Assembly: GCA_021307315.1 (NCBI GenBank) | Contig: JAJSPD010000223.1 | Location: forward strand, 1 to 18,065 | Source of the DNA: Bisporella sp. PMI_857 | Taxonomy: Eukaryota; Ascomycota; Leotiomycetes; Helotiales; Helotiaceae | Reading direction: 5' to 3' | DNA length: 18,065 bases | In this document: positions 1 to 9,994 of the stretch, piece by piece | Position numbering within the stretch: the first letter of the stretch is position 1 | Layout of the letters: each line of letters begins with the position of its first letter | Notes under the pieces: generated by a model | Told to the model about the DNA's origin: nothing | The model's input: the letters and a program-made list of their open reading frames with translations, nothing else | Database searches by the model: none | Translations under genes and position numbers: made by a program

Positions 1-802
1 CCCTTGTATCTGTAGATCCACAGCGCGTGCCGTGACAAAACAAAGGATTTATGCGGATATATATTTTACACTGAAATACATATTGTTGCAAGTCTTTGCG
101 ATTGCTATCAAAAAGCTTTAGCTTATAAACTTTAAGTACTTTAATTTATTAAAAAATGTAAATAAGTTGTGAAACCGGTAATAGTAAAGCATGCTCGCCT
201 TTAAAAGTACGTAAAGTTGAACTAGTTGTCGACATTGTATATGCGATACAAGTACTTCAAGACTTAGTACTCAAAATGTTACGGTTCTATTAGCTGATCC
301 AATATAAATAAAAGATTTTAGTCCGAGGTTTGTTGGTCTGGAAAAAAGTAGGTATATCACATATAAAACTAAATCCCAATAACAAGTATGCTACTGAAGA
401 ATACTATTTGAGTTGAGCACGAAGCTCCTATTTAATAGGAAAGCTAGCTACTTATATAGAGCTTCGTGGGGTTGGATCATGGATTATTCATGAGCCATGA
501 TCCGTCACGTGACTTTCCATCCAGGGGTTCTCTGTGTAAGCCAAGCTTACCGAGCCTCAGGCCCTTAAGGCATAAGCCTGTTAGCGATGCGCGTAACATT
601 CTGGCATTTTGGTGGCGGAACGTGTTTTGGTGGGGGAACGTGCTTAGTCAGAATTCTTAACGTACACCATGGTGTAAGTGTAGCCTTACCCTTTTATCAC
701 ACTGTCACTTACTGAATTCCAAACCGGACCTCGACCCGCCTCCCTTCCCTCAACCAGCATCACCTTCCCTTATCCACCCCTCCTTTTTTGACTATTTCCC
801 TC
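1..802. other. Intergenic AT-rich flank with small inverted repeats
   Basis: No credible gene was found. Positions 418-427 (CACGAAGCTC) are a perfect inverted repeat of 459-468, with a 31-nt loop. Just downstream, 474-482 (GGATCATGG) pairs with 495-503 (CCATGATCC). Positions 607-624 and 625-642 are an 18-bp tandem duplication with one mismatch. Positions 663-676 (TACACCATGGTGTA) form a perfect palindrome. A short open frame at 466-660 lies across these structures and has no protein character. The hairpins could be remnants of a transposon end, but no element could be assigned. Confidence 0.5.
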
Positions 803-1764
803 TTAGTTGTTATAGACCGCAACGTAATCAACATACATCGGCCTATTTGGGACAGTTGCTGCGATTGGCGTGCTGCTGCCATAGCGATTATTAGGGAATG
901 CACCTCCGATCGCCAGGTTCAAAAGAATGAAATGCCCGGACTGTACAGCAATATTCCAGGTCGAGGTTCCGACCTGGCTCTCGGTGACGGTATGGAAGTT
1001 GATGTCATCCACATACCACTTGAGGGTCTCTATCGAAGTGGTGCGATCGACTTCGATTGTGTAGGTGTGCCACTGGTGTAGGTTAGTTCCGAGCTCAAAT
1101 TTGCAGATTTAAAAAAGGCGAATGAAGTGACAGGAGAACCTACATTCCCCTGACACGGGGTGCCAGGACACTGTCTACTATTCGGCAACCCATCCGTCTC
1201 ATTGCATGGCCCGCCAGGATTAACACCACAGTGAAAGACACCCCAGACAGCATTAATCCCGTTGACGTTCTCCATGATGTCGAACTCCCCAATGCTGGGC
1301 CAGTTCCAGTAGTTTCCTCTGTACGCACCGCCCAATGTCCAGAAAGCAGGCCAGTAGCCGACTGCTTCCTGCCCTGTCACATCCGGCATGATGATCCGTG
1401 CTTGGATGCGCATCTTTCCACCTTCGCGTGCTACGAAGTTGGTACGTTGCGTTTCAATTCTACCCGAGGTCCAGATGCCATTGGCGTCCTTAAGGGGCAT
1501 GACCATGAGGACACCATCACCTGTGAGACGAAGATTTTCGGAACTGCTGGTGTAGACTTGAATTTCTCCTGTTCCCCAGTTGGCGGGGCCACCAGGGTAC
1601 GAGGTCCCCGTGTCAACGATCCAGTTGGAAGGGTTGGGGAGAGAGCCAGCGGTACCAATGAAATCATCGCTCCAGGTAAGAGTGAAGCCAGAGATGGTGG
1701 GGATAGCGGCGTGGAGAAGTGGAAGGAAGGTGGAGAGAACAGCGAGAATCGTAAGGAAATGCAT
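803..1764 (-). CDS. Secreted glycoside hydrolase family 16 (beta-1,3(4)-glucanase type), two exons
   Basis: Exon 1 is 1764-1144, an intron is 1143-1073, and exon 2 is 1072-803 with its stop codon, giving 296 residues. Residues 1-19 look like a secretion signal (MHFLTILAVL start, LLHA-A cleavage), so the enzyme should act outside the cell on beta-glucan. The GH16 catalytic motif is intact: SIGEFDIMEN at residues 157-166, with E160 as nucleophile, D162, and E165 as acid/base. Upstream is the usual sugar-cleft region (YWPAFWTLGG, 137-146). After splicing, exon 2 continues with WHTYTIEVDR, KWYVDD and a C-terminal VDYVAVYNN strand, as the family expects. The start codon is chosen because it begins the signal peptide and has A at -3. 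Unlike its neighbours the gene has normal GC content and no nonsense mutations, so it is probably functional. The exact substrate (laminarin, lichenan or cell-wall glucan) cannot be told. Confidence 0.93.
1073..1143 (-). other. Intron of the GH16 gene
   Basis: This 71-nt intron starts GTAGGT on the minus strand and ends CACCAG, with a CTAAC branch-point sequence about 10 nt before the acceptor. It sits in phase 0 after Asn207. Removing it restores the conserved GH16 strand beginning WHTYTIEVDR. Without splicing, the upstream frame runs into an unrelated tail. Confidence 0.88.
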
Positions 1765-1910
1765 GATGAAGCTATATAGGTCAGCCTGAGGTTTTCGATC
1801 TTCTTTCGTGGGAGTGCACTTACAGTGGAGGCGTTAATTACGGCCGAAGTGTGTTTAATACATGTGGTGGCTAATATATCCCAGTTTGTTGGCTTGAGTG
1901 AATCTCTCGA

Positions 1911-1918
1911 CTTATATA
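1911..1918 (-). promoter_or_regulatory. Possible TATA box of the GH16 gene
   Basis: TATATAAG on the minus strand lies about 150 bp upstream of the GH16 start codon, a plausible fungal promoter distance. No experimental support can be read from sequence. Confidence 0.3.
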
Positions 1919-2757
1919 GACAGTGACCTCCGGCAGTGACTCCCAAAACTTTCTCTCCATCCCCTCTTATGTTTCCCACTACTCGAAGAGAATTTCAATT
2001 TCCTCTATGCCAAGCCGCTAATATATTAATCATTCGGGAGGAAGCCCAAAATAAGGAATTTGGGCCATAGAAACCTCAAACTGGGGCATCGTTGACATTT
2101 CGAACAAACCTTCTCGCTCGTTGATCCTCCGAAATTCAAACGGGGACGCAAAAGTCCACTACTCACAATCCCTGAAAACCGAAACTACAAGACTGAGGTA
2201 AGTCACCAGAGCCGTCAGTGGCTTGCGACCCACAATTTCATGTGTATCTGCCAAACCTTGTAGCATCTGCCCACGTTCTCGACCCATAGTTCCAGAAGAT
2301 GCACAAAGGCGGAAGAGCGTCATGCCCGAACGCCCTGACTAAATCGGCTGACGGGAAGTAGAATAACGGTGCTTCTAATATACTAAGTCACGCTGATCCT
2401 CATGTCATGGTGGGGAGAATAGTTCGGTAGTTGTGGTGATCTATCACTGTTCCTATCGCACATGCACGGCATCCGACCTCGCTTGTGCCACTCCCCACAT
2501 TCCCCCGCATTCACCTGTCAGATCAGATCGGATGAATGTGGAAATCTGGCATACAGCTGTCACGCTATTTCTTCCCGGCCCGAATACATAGCCATTCGCG
2601 GGCCGATTAATATGTAGTAGCCAGGGGTTAAGCGAGTAACCTTAGGTCCCATTGAACTCGCGTTGTGGCGTTCAAAACGTTGAAGTTTTCTGATGGGGAA
2701 ACTTTGCTGTTTAGGTTGACTAGGTTATGGCTCCTCGCAAGCTCGGAGCTGTAGGTG
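1919..2757. other. Intergenic region, no gene seen
   Basis: Mixed-composition DNA upstream of the GH16 gene. I see no long reading frame with protein character, no tRNA and no clear repeat. It probably holds the distal promoter of the glucanase gene. Confidence 0.5.
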
Positions 2758-2955
2758 CATGTGTATAATTTGATAGAAACAGCTATTCGTGGATCACGTG
2801 TTGCTGCCTCGGGATAATGGATCCTCGTATATGATTGGATAGGAACAGGGATTTTTAAATCACGTGATAATAACAAAAGATCTTGGCCCCACATAAATAT
2901 TTGGATAAGAACAAAGTTTGTCAAATCACGTGATAGTGTCACGGGGTCGTGGTCT
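2758..2955. repeat. Three degenerate 66-bp tandem repeats centred on CACGTG
   Basis: CACGTG occurs at 2795, 2861 and 2927, exactly 66 bp apart each time. The flanks also align: a TTGATAGAAACA / TTGGATAGGAACA / TTGGATAAGAACA element stands about 30 bp before each CACGTG. A further CACGTG at 2962 breaks the spacing. Because 66 is a multiple of three, the minus strand shows a 22-residue imperfect repeat in an open frame (2628-2942), with SRDL, SRDL and TRDP at equivalent places. I regard that frame as a by-product of the repeat, not a gene. Confidence 0.7.
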
Positions 2956-3105
2956 AGTGGTCACGTGGGCAACACACTGGAAAAAATGATGATATTATTT
3001 AGAGTCGACATTTTGAGAGCTGCAATAGCTCAATGAATTCAATACGAACGTGATAGGATAATGACTGATTCCTGGAGTTGCTTTTTTTTGGGGTTGAAGG
3101 TGATA

Positions 3106-3148
3106 TGGCCAGCGTGACACGTGAAGTCCTGACGTGCACGCATGGCCA
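3106..3148. repeat. Imperfect inverted repeat near the left side of the Helitron block
   Basis: TGGCCAGCGTG (3106-3116) pairs with CACGCATGGCCA (3137-3148) with one bulged base. The loop carries CACGTG and GACGTGC. Part of the loop sequence (GACGTCCTGACACGTAC) recurs at 3160-3177. It could be a terminal hairpin of a transposon, but the expected Helitron 3' end (CTRR before a T) could not be placed. Confidence 0.4.
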
Positions 3149-3383
3149 CCTATTGTACGTGACGTCCTGACACGTACACATGCCTACTGTCGTACGCGTA
3201 AATAGCCTTACCTCCTTACTTGATTATATGTAGCTAATAGAAAGCTGTAGGTTACGGCTCGTACGGGATGCTTGTGTGGTAGGAAAGAGGTATTACGGGT
3301 CGTTACGGTCACGTGTAGTACAATACTAAGCCCGTAACAATAGTAATAACATACAAAAAGCACAACGAAAAACGATATTTGTA

Positions 3384-3563
3384 ACAACTACAAATAGCAT
3401 ACAATAGTAGAATGACGAACAAAGGAAATGTGACTTTACAACTATTAAAACTCGTAGTTAAACTAAGCTTATAACAATAAGTAATTTGCAATAGTAATCT
3501 ATATCACAAACAGTACAATAACAACGAACTAATCAACAACTATAAATAATATACAATAGTAGA
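3384..3563 (+). repeat. 29-bp direct repeat 151 bp apart, differing only by transitions
   Basis: Positions 3384-3412 and 3535-3563 match at 26 of 29 bases. All three differences are C/T or G/A, in line with the transition-type decay elsewhere in this block. The intervening DNA is AT-rich with many ATAGTA-type words and no gene. Confidence 0.5.
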
Positions 3564-3578
3564 ACTAAACTCTCAAAC

Positions 3579-3586
3579 TATATAAA
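3579..3586 (+). promoter_or_regulatory. Possible TATA box of the Cys-rich (DUF3716-like) gene
   Basis: TATATAAA lies about 150 bp upstream of the ATG at 3735. A GTATGT donor-like sequence at 3658 and a GCTAAC...TCCGTAG acceptor-like sequence ending at 3733 suggest a possible 76-nt intron in the 5' untranslated region. Confidence 0.35.
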
Positions 3587-4032
3587 GCTATAGATATTTT
3601 GACTTTCGTGATTTTTTACCTTTTTCTTTTTTTTCTTTAGCAAAGCACATTAATCACGTATGTTCAGATCGGTTTCTATTTTGTATAATATATATAGCTT
3701 GTACAGGATTTACAGCTAACTTACGGTCCGTAGAATGTCTGCTATACTACCACTTCCTTTAAACGTCACCCGCGCCATTACGGCTTTCCAAGGTTTGCTT
3801 GCTTTGCGGACTTTCGCGCTGCGCTCACAGCGCACTTTGAATACGGGCCGGGCTGTCAATTACGAAGCCTGGCTTTCCTAAACTCGCGGCTATGTGCAAG
3901 CTCCGGCTTGCAGCTACTGCAGCCAAAGGTTTGGCCCGTGGACGAAGTGCGTTGTAGTGGCGGGCCGGATGAACGGTTCTTGCGCCAACTGCCACTATAG
4001 CAATGAAAGAGCCCGCTGCTTCTTGCGTGCCC

Positions 4033-4096
4033 GTAAGTAGAATGACATAAAAATATCAACTTACGAGTCAGATTAACTAACTGTTGCGGTCCGTAG
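4033..4096 (+). other. Intron 1 of the DUF3716-like gene
   Basis: 64 nt, starting GTAAGT and ending GTCCGTAG, with a TTAACTAAC branch point. It carries CTTACGAG and TTGCGGTCCGTAG, variants of the TTACGG hexamer that marks the Helitron block. Confidence 0.7.
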
Positions 4097-4249
4097 CTGC
4101 TTCTGCTGCTGCTGCGACTACTACTACTGCTGCTGCTGCTGCTACTGGCCGGCTTCGCCGCACTCGCACCACCACTACCACCACCACTACTACTACTGCT
4201 ACTTCTACGGCTCGTTCTCGCCGCCGCCCCGCCCCCTCCAACCCAGCCG

Positions 4250-4303
4250 GTAAGTCAAGTTGTATTTACGGGTAGCTTACGGGCTGTAACTAACTCGTAA
4301 CAG
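4250..4303 (+). other. Intron 2 of the DUF3716-like gene
   Basis: 54 nt, starting GTAAGT and ending GTAACAG, with a TAACTAAC branch point. It contains two TTACGGG copies 11 bp apart and a CTCGTAAC, so the element's hexamer is especially dense here. Confidence 0.7.
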
Positions 4304-4554
4304 GAGTTCGCCGCCGCCGCCTCGCCCGCCGCACTCTTTCTGCCGTCGCCCCCGCCACCACCGGCATGGTTCGGGTCCTGCGTGGCCCTGGAGAAGAGAT
4401 AGCGGAGATGTTGCGCCTTGGCCGCCTGCTTTCGCGGGCTGATCGGAGCGAGCGGCGCTCGCAGCTCTACTTGGAGCTTGCGGCGTTGGCCGCTGTAGAT
4501 GCGGAGAAGGAGGAGAAGGAGGAGGAGGAGGAGGAGAGCGAGGAGGAAGAATAA

Positions 4555-4789
4555 ATCCTATAAAGGGTCCTTCTTGATAGAGGTGTATTTTGACTTACGG
4601 GTCCGAAAATCTCTAGAAAGAGTCCTTTACGGGGGTTGCAATGGAATGCTTAGCTTTTTTCCAAAGTAATATGCTCCGTAAACGTAATTTAAGCTCTGAT
4701 TAAGTCAGTTGCGAAGTTTTAGTATCAAAGTAATAAGTTCGCAAAAGTCAAAAAAAGCAAAGCAAATTAAAGTACTATCCAACATGAGA
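4555..4789. other. Non-coding gap between the two convergent Helitron genes
   Basis: AT-rich, with three hexamer copies (near 4594, 4627 and 4677). No gene or clear terminator structure was seen. Confidence 0.45.
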
Positions 4790-7700
4790 CTAATTTAAAA
4801 AGAAAGTCAAAACTTCCGGGTATATAATATTAAACGCTTTACGGCCCGTTTCGGGCACTAAACTATCCGCAAAAAGAACGTGCAGGCTTTTTACAGACGA
4901 TACTCGAGAAACCGCAATATAGAATTGGCCGTGCGTAAAAACAGGAGTACGAAGATCGAAGCTTACTACTGACAATGACTAGTTTTGAGACTTGTTAATA
5001 GTTATTGCAAAACACAAACGAACTAGGAACTGCTTGCGAGTAAAAACAAAGTTTATAGCGTTTTGATCCGCTTTTAAACGGATCCGTAGAATAACTCGTA
5101 GCTCGCCACGGAACTGGCCATTTAATATTTCCGCTTGAATTATGTGGTTTTTTAGTTTTTTAACAACTATTCTTGTTTCGTTGCAAAGACTTTCCGTAGA
5201 GTGTAAATTCCGTAAAAGCATAATAACAGCTTTTTTTTTTAAGTGCAAAGCGTATAGTGGCAAGCTAGGAACATTAATACTATTGAGATGCTTTATAGGA
5301 ACGGCATGTACTCTATTACTATTTTCATTTGGCGCGGATTTATCAACAGACAAATAGGTTCGTTGCGGGCCTGGAAGCCGGCTAAGCACTTCTGTATTAA
5401 TTTTATTTACACTCGTATTAAGGGTCGTAAGCAAAGCTCGATTGCTAAACGCGTTTACGGGATTATCTTTAGTTTGCTGCAAAATCGAGGCAAAGTAAAT
5501 TTGATTAATGAGAGCGGCCAAATCCGAAGATTGAGAAATATAGGAAGGAAGGTTAATCGATCCGTAGTACTCTGGCCGAAAGCTTAAGTTTTGCAGCTAT
5601 TGCACGAATTGCGAGCTGTTACTCCCGTTACGGACTCGTATATTTAACCGTAAACGCAATACTCGAAATCGCTGCCAAAGCGGTAAGCGCTGCAAAGAAG
5701 CCGTAACTATATCAGTTCGAAACTCGTTAGGCACTACGAGTAATATTTGTGCAAAATCTCCTCCTAAAATTACGGGTACATCTCCAAATAAAACATCGTC
5801 GTTCGTAGACCGCAAATCGCAAAACAAGCGATGAACCACTTGAAAGCAGAACTTGTGTTGCATAGGCACTTTATTTTATATGATCAAATCGACCTGAGCC
5901 AGCTTTTTGGCAGCCGCCGAATTCTTAGCAATCCTATTTACGGAGTCTTCGTGTAAAGCAATAGGGATTTTAAAGCGAGAATGAGAAGTGCGGCCGTCCG
6001 GAAGCAACAAAGCTGCGATACCCGTAGAAGCTACACATAGAATCGTTTTGCTTTAGCTTCGATAAAAGTGGTACAAAGCTTAATACAAAAAAGTCTTGCC
6101 AGTACTTCCAGCACTTTGCAAAAAAAAATGGGCGGTTTGCGGGTCAGACGTAATAGCATCCGTAATAGTCCGAAAGCAAAACTTTTGATCGACGTTGAAC
6201 TGTGCTCGCATCTCTTTAAAAAGCTTGTTTTCGCGTGCAAAGTTAACTTGCTCAGTATTCTTTAAATCATAACGGCTCCAATCCCAGTTTACGGAAAGTA
6301 AGCCGAAGTTTGTCAAGCTTTTGTAAAGGTCCGCAATACCAAGCTGGATACAATACAGGCCGTAGTCGTACTGAAGGCCAGCTAAAGGCATCGGCCAGTT
6401 GCGATTCTGGCCAAGTCTGTAAAAAAGATCATTACAGAAAGAATTTCGGAATTGGTCTCAAATGTTTACCGGATTAGCAATACTTGCGGTTCGTAAGCCG
6501 GTGATAAATAAGGCCCGTAAACCGCGTGCAAGCATAAACAAAGCCGCTTCCGTAAAGCATTGAAGCCACTTTTGATTATTCTCAGCAATTCCGCGAGCAA
6601 TGTAAGCAGCACGATAAGTTGAATGCTGAACGCTATTAACTATGTATAAGTCGTCAAAGGAAGTCGGCCTTCGAACTGTAGTAAGTAACAGCCGTAAATA
6701 AAAACGTTCACCTGCAACAGGGCTGCAATAATACAACCGGCTAATAGCAAAACCTCTGAGTCGAAGCTTCCAACAACGGCTACTTTTGTTCTACACAAAA
6801 TGAGAAGGGAACTCCGAATAAAGGTACTGGCGAGCATCCGGATAATCTCTGCAATAGTCAAAATAGGCTATAAGTGTTGTACGGGCATTTGCGGCTCTTA
6901 CAGCTAGCTGCTCGCCCGTAAAAGTATCAGAGAAGTATACCACTTGTTGATCCTTTAAATGAACCGCAAGTTGCTTTACAGGCGGCCACTTTTAATAGCT
7001 TCTGAATTCAAATAAGCGATTAAACGCTTCAATAAAACTAACATACCGACTTTGCACATAACGGGTGATCTTATTTTGATTTTCGACTTCGACTGTAGCG
7101 CGGTCAGACTTTTTGTAAACATACTTGTTGATGTACTTAATAGCTTTTACCGACGCACAAAGCTCAACGTTGATATAGCTGCAATACTTCTGCAACAAAT
7201 ACGAGTTGTAAAAAACCACTTAACGGTTATTAAAAATGACTTTTTCAGCCGGTGCACCTAGTTTACGGACCGAAAACGTTCGATTATTATTTCTCCGGCG
7301 ATACTCGGGATATTCGTTTTTTTTTACAACAGTAGCTAGTCGAAAAGGTTTCGGAAAGCGTTTAAAGCACTGTAAAAAGCCGTTATTTCCTTTGCGGACT
7401 ATATACAGCGATGAAAGATTATCAATACCGCAAAAGCCATGTATTATATAAGTTAATACTAAATCCGTAAGCTCGCCGGTAGAATCCCAAAAAGAATCTG
7501 GAAACTCGGCGCAAATCACTTAGTTAATTAGCTCTGGACGATTATACCGAAACGACGTGTCTAAAAACACTAAAATATAAACGTGAAGCAAGCCACGCTT
7601 TTGATATTCGAGCGTGTAAACGTGTCTTTTATACCCGCCGAATACACCTTTTCTGATATTTTTCAGCAACTTTTTCTTTTTAATGTCAAACACGCGAGCT

Positions 7701-9525
7701 ATCAAATCAGGACGATCCGTTGGTGCTTGCCCTAGAAAAAGATTATCCGTAATTTCGGGCCAGTGTGGATTAGCCGTAAACGTAACAAAAAAATCAGGGC
7801 GGCCGAAATAGCGTACAATAGCCATAGAATCCTAATATAAACTCTGCATTGCACGTTCACTTCCCGTGTAGAAAGCCGGAAAGATAACCTTACGGCCGAT
7901 ATCAGCTGCAGAAGTGTCACTATCCGGAAGGATATCGCTAGCCGTAAGCATGTCTTGTACACCGTTATACACATCCGTGCGGAGTTTTTTCTGGTTATTA
8001 CGAATCCAAAGCAAAGCAGTAAACTCGCAAGAAACAAAGCTATCAACTATAAACTGTTGAGCAAGCCGACCAGCATAAAACAAAAGAGAAAACTCCCTGT
8101 TACGGACGTGTAAACGAAACCTGTAAAACACTCGCTGTTCTAGTTTTGTGTTATTTCGAGAATAGTGACTTTGACGAAGCCGCAACCTAAAGTGCCACTC
8201 AGGATTGCTATTAGGAAACAAAAGCACATAGTAAAAAAACATATAAGCAGGGTGCGTAACGCTAATTCTTTCCAGCCGCGAACTTATTTGTCGGTTCGTA
8301 CGGGTCGCAAGCACAATATTTCGAGAACTAGGGTCGCTATACTCGTCAGGAATAATACCCGCAAGCTCGTTAGCGGTTGGCAGATTCTCTCGGCGGCGAT
8401 CAGCTCCAATTTCCAGTACGATTCGCATTTGCGGGCTTAGGACAACCCGTACATCCGTCTGTGAAGGCTGGCCTGCCAGCCGCTTATTTGCGGTTTGGTA
8501 TATATGGATAAACGGGTTGCAAATAGCTAATGTGTTGTGAAGTTTTGCTAACACACTGCGGTTAAGATGCGGATGCGTAGTTGCTCGAGCTCTAGTTGCA
8601 ATTTCCGAGTCGTAAAAAAACAACTGGGAAAACAGTGATAAAGCAGAACCAACGAGTCGTAAAAGGCCTTGCAAATGATAGAGTTCGCTATAGATCTGAA
8701 ACATATGTATACCTCTACTCCTAATATTTATTCGCTCGTCTCGGTGATAGTTTACGGACGTAAAAGCCAACGCGTTGTTGTACGTCCGTATATTTCTGAG
8801 GAATTCTGGCGAATAGGCGTCAGTTCTTTGATACAACCGTTTTAAAGCAATTGGCACATCTGCAAGGTTAAGTAACTCAGCATTACTCTTTTTACAGCAC
8901 TTCTCGAAAAGCCCGTTTTGCGAAGCTTTTTCAAAGAAGTGAAAAGCAAAGCAAAACTCGCACAGCACTGTAAACGACCCGCAAGAATAGGGAGCTGCAT
9001 CATTGAGTTCAGATATCCAGCCAAAAGGACGCTTCGCAATATCGGCAAATGGGTCAATCGGTGGCTGAGCTACCAGCGCAAGTAGTTCCTGTTGTAGTTG
9101 CAGTTCCGCAAAAGGATCAATACCTGGTTTTTGTAAAGCACTGCTTTGTTTTCGTTGCGGCTCCGCAAATGGATCAATACTGGGTGCTCGGAAAGCAAGA
9201 CTTTGTTCCTTTACTACTTCTTGTATTTCGTTTTCTATATCTTCAAATATTAGGATAAAAGAAGGGTTTAAACGGGCACGTTTTTTAGGGCGCCTTGTAC
9301 TGGATTCAGGTTAGGCATTGGCACTTCGGTCCGCAAGAGGGTTTCGGCGTGTCTGTCTGGCCTGTACGTAGTATTACTGAGCGTGGCCAATTAAAAGAGG
9401 AAAAGGAGGAGTATTTTGCAGGTAGAGCAAGTTTTGTAGGGAGCACCATTTCGACCAACCGCAAAACAGGATTCGCTCTTTCTGACCTTACAGGAAGTGC
9501 ACAGGTACTGTGGAGATGAATTCAT
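4790..9525 (-). pseudogene. Helitron Rep/helicase (PIF1-type) transposase, inactivated by nonsense mutations
   Basis: About 1,570 codons. From 9310 to 4790 every recognisable segment lies in one frame. The N-terminus starts at ATG 9525 with Cys pairs (LCTSCK, YKTCSTCK) in a different frame, joined by one shift between about 9420 and 9300. Then come three IDPFA(E/D) motifs, a Helitron N-terminal region (NNALAFTS, ELYHLQGLL), a Rep core (RYFGRPDFFVTFTANP, QKRGLLHVYIL, YLLQKY, INVELCASV) and a helicase: Walker A-like SAGSTGKTFLY (near 6100), ASTGIAALLLPDGRTSHSRF, GGDFAQILLVV, TINKSQ and THGQFYIAVSRV. In-frame stops lie at 9311, 7832, 7520, 7220, 6992, 6791, 6458, 6080, 6053, 5876, 5597 and 4979 (lower coordinate). 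Most fall where the family has Trp or Gln. Key residues are also lost: the HUH motif reads H-V-Y (7585-7577), and Walker B before VPMQHK reads stop-N-K where W-D-E is usual. It cannot act now. Confidence 0.9.
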
Positions 9526-9994
9526 ACTATACTAAACAAAATAGTATATTAGACTTAATATTACGAATCTGCAAGTGAAAAGAACACGTTACGGGTAGAA
9601 AAGAATTATTTTACAGGTTGTAAGGGGTCGTAAAATTTTGATGGGGTAATCACATGACCCGGAAAACTTGGCAAAGTCTTGGGAAGTCTTGGGAGATATT
9701 GTAATATTATATAGATGTCGAATCAAAAGCCATCCTGCGCTTGTTGCCGTTGCTAAGCATTGCTAAAAAAGAGGGGACCTAGGCGTTGACTGTCACGGTC
9801 CTCAATATCGCACCAGACGCCCATTGGTTCGCTTACCAGCTCGCCTATGGCGGTCACGTGGTCATGGTCTTTATGTTAGGGATGCCACAGCAACAGCTAC
9901 ACCTTTCCTCCTTAGTTTAGTATTCTCGTAATTGAAGCACCTATTCAGCGCCCTTACAGGCCATAGGATCGTGATCGTGACATTGACAACTGTT
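9526..9994. other. Non-coding: Helitron 5' side and flank
   Basis: Contains the last TTACGG copies (near 9588) and a possible Helitron 5' end. Positions 9674-9693 hold a 10-bp tandem duplication (AAGTCTTGGG twice, with one flanking copy partly matching). CACGTG stands at 9856. No gene was seen. Confidence 0.45.

Larger units (their letters stand above)
3735..4554 (+). pseudogene. Cys-rich DUF3716-like accessory gene inside the Helitron, three exons, one stop
   Basis: Exons are 3735-4032, 4097-4249 and 4304-4554, with phases that agree throughout. They encode 233 residues if the TAA at 3879-3881 (codon 49) is counted as one position. The start ATG has A at -3. After an N-terminal part (MSAILPLPLNVTRA) comes a Cys-rich domain at about residues 58-94: ACSYCSQRFGPW, then a further Cys, then NGSCANCHYSN and a final Cys before FLRA. 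This order resembles the fungal DUF3716 domain, which I name from pattern memory. Next are Ala/Thr-rich low complexity, an Arg-rich stretch, a predicted helix (AEMLRLGRLLSRAD) and a Glu-rich tail. The stop may be a CAA-to-TAA transition. Everything after it is open and GC-rich, so the damage looks recent. It runs convergently to the Rep-helicase. Function unknown; DNA or zinc binding is inference. Confidence 0.65.
3196..9632. repeat. Dispersed TTACGG/CCGTAA hexamer, element-specific
   Basis: Counting by eye I find roughly 35 copies of TTACGG or its complement between 3196 and 9632. Examples are near 3252, 3293, 3303, 3721, 3778, 4266, 4277, 4594, 4627, 4838, 5455, 5629, 5770, 7262, 7889, 8099, 8751 and 9588. 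About three would be expected by chance in that length. Outside the block I saw one (near 1837). Near-matches with CCGCAA or TCGTAA are also common. Some copies are spaced 10-11 bp (3293/3303, 4266/4277), and 3721-3733 is a near-perfect inverted pair. Confidence 0.7.
3184..9655 (-). mobile_element. Decayed autonomous Helitron (approximate limits)
   Basis: The block contains a complete-length Rep/helicase gene on the minus strand (9525-4790) and a small Cys-rich gene on the plus strand near its 3' side (3735-4554). The limits come from the dense TTACGG/CCGTAA hexamer, which starts around 3196-3252 and ends around 9590-9632. They do not come from confirmed termini. A minus-strand TCATGTGATTACCCC stretch near 9640-9654 begins with TC as Helitron 5' ends do, but other TC starts are possible. 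Helitrons are rolling-circle DNA transposons that insert between A and T without duplicating the target. Confidence 0.6.

Noticed and set aside
1231..1979. Open frames antisense to, or in other frames over, the GH16 gene (1231-1779 plus, 1431-1979 minus)
   Set aside because: They overlap the well-supported GH16 exon and show no family motifs; they are composition shadows.
2628..2942. 104-codon minus-strand frame with a 22-residue repeat
   Set aside because: It arises from the 66-bp DNA repeat and has no recognisable domain.
3196..3320. A definite Helitron 3' terminus
   Set aside because: I could not find a convincing hairpin followed by CTRR and T on the minus strand, so the boundary is left approximate.
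9295..9519. Plus-strand 74-codon frame
   Set aside because: It lies antisense to the Helitron N-terminal Cys-pair region, which explains the sequence better.
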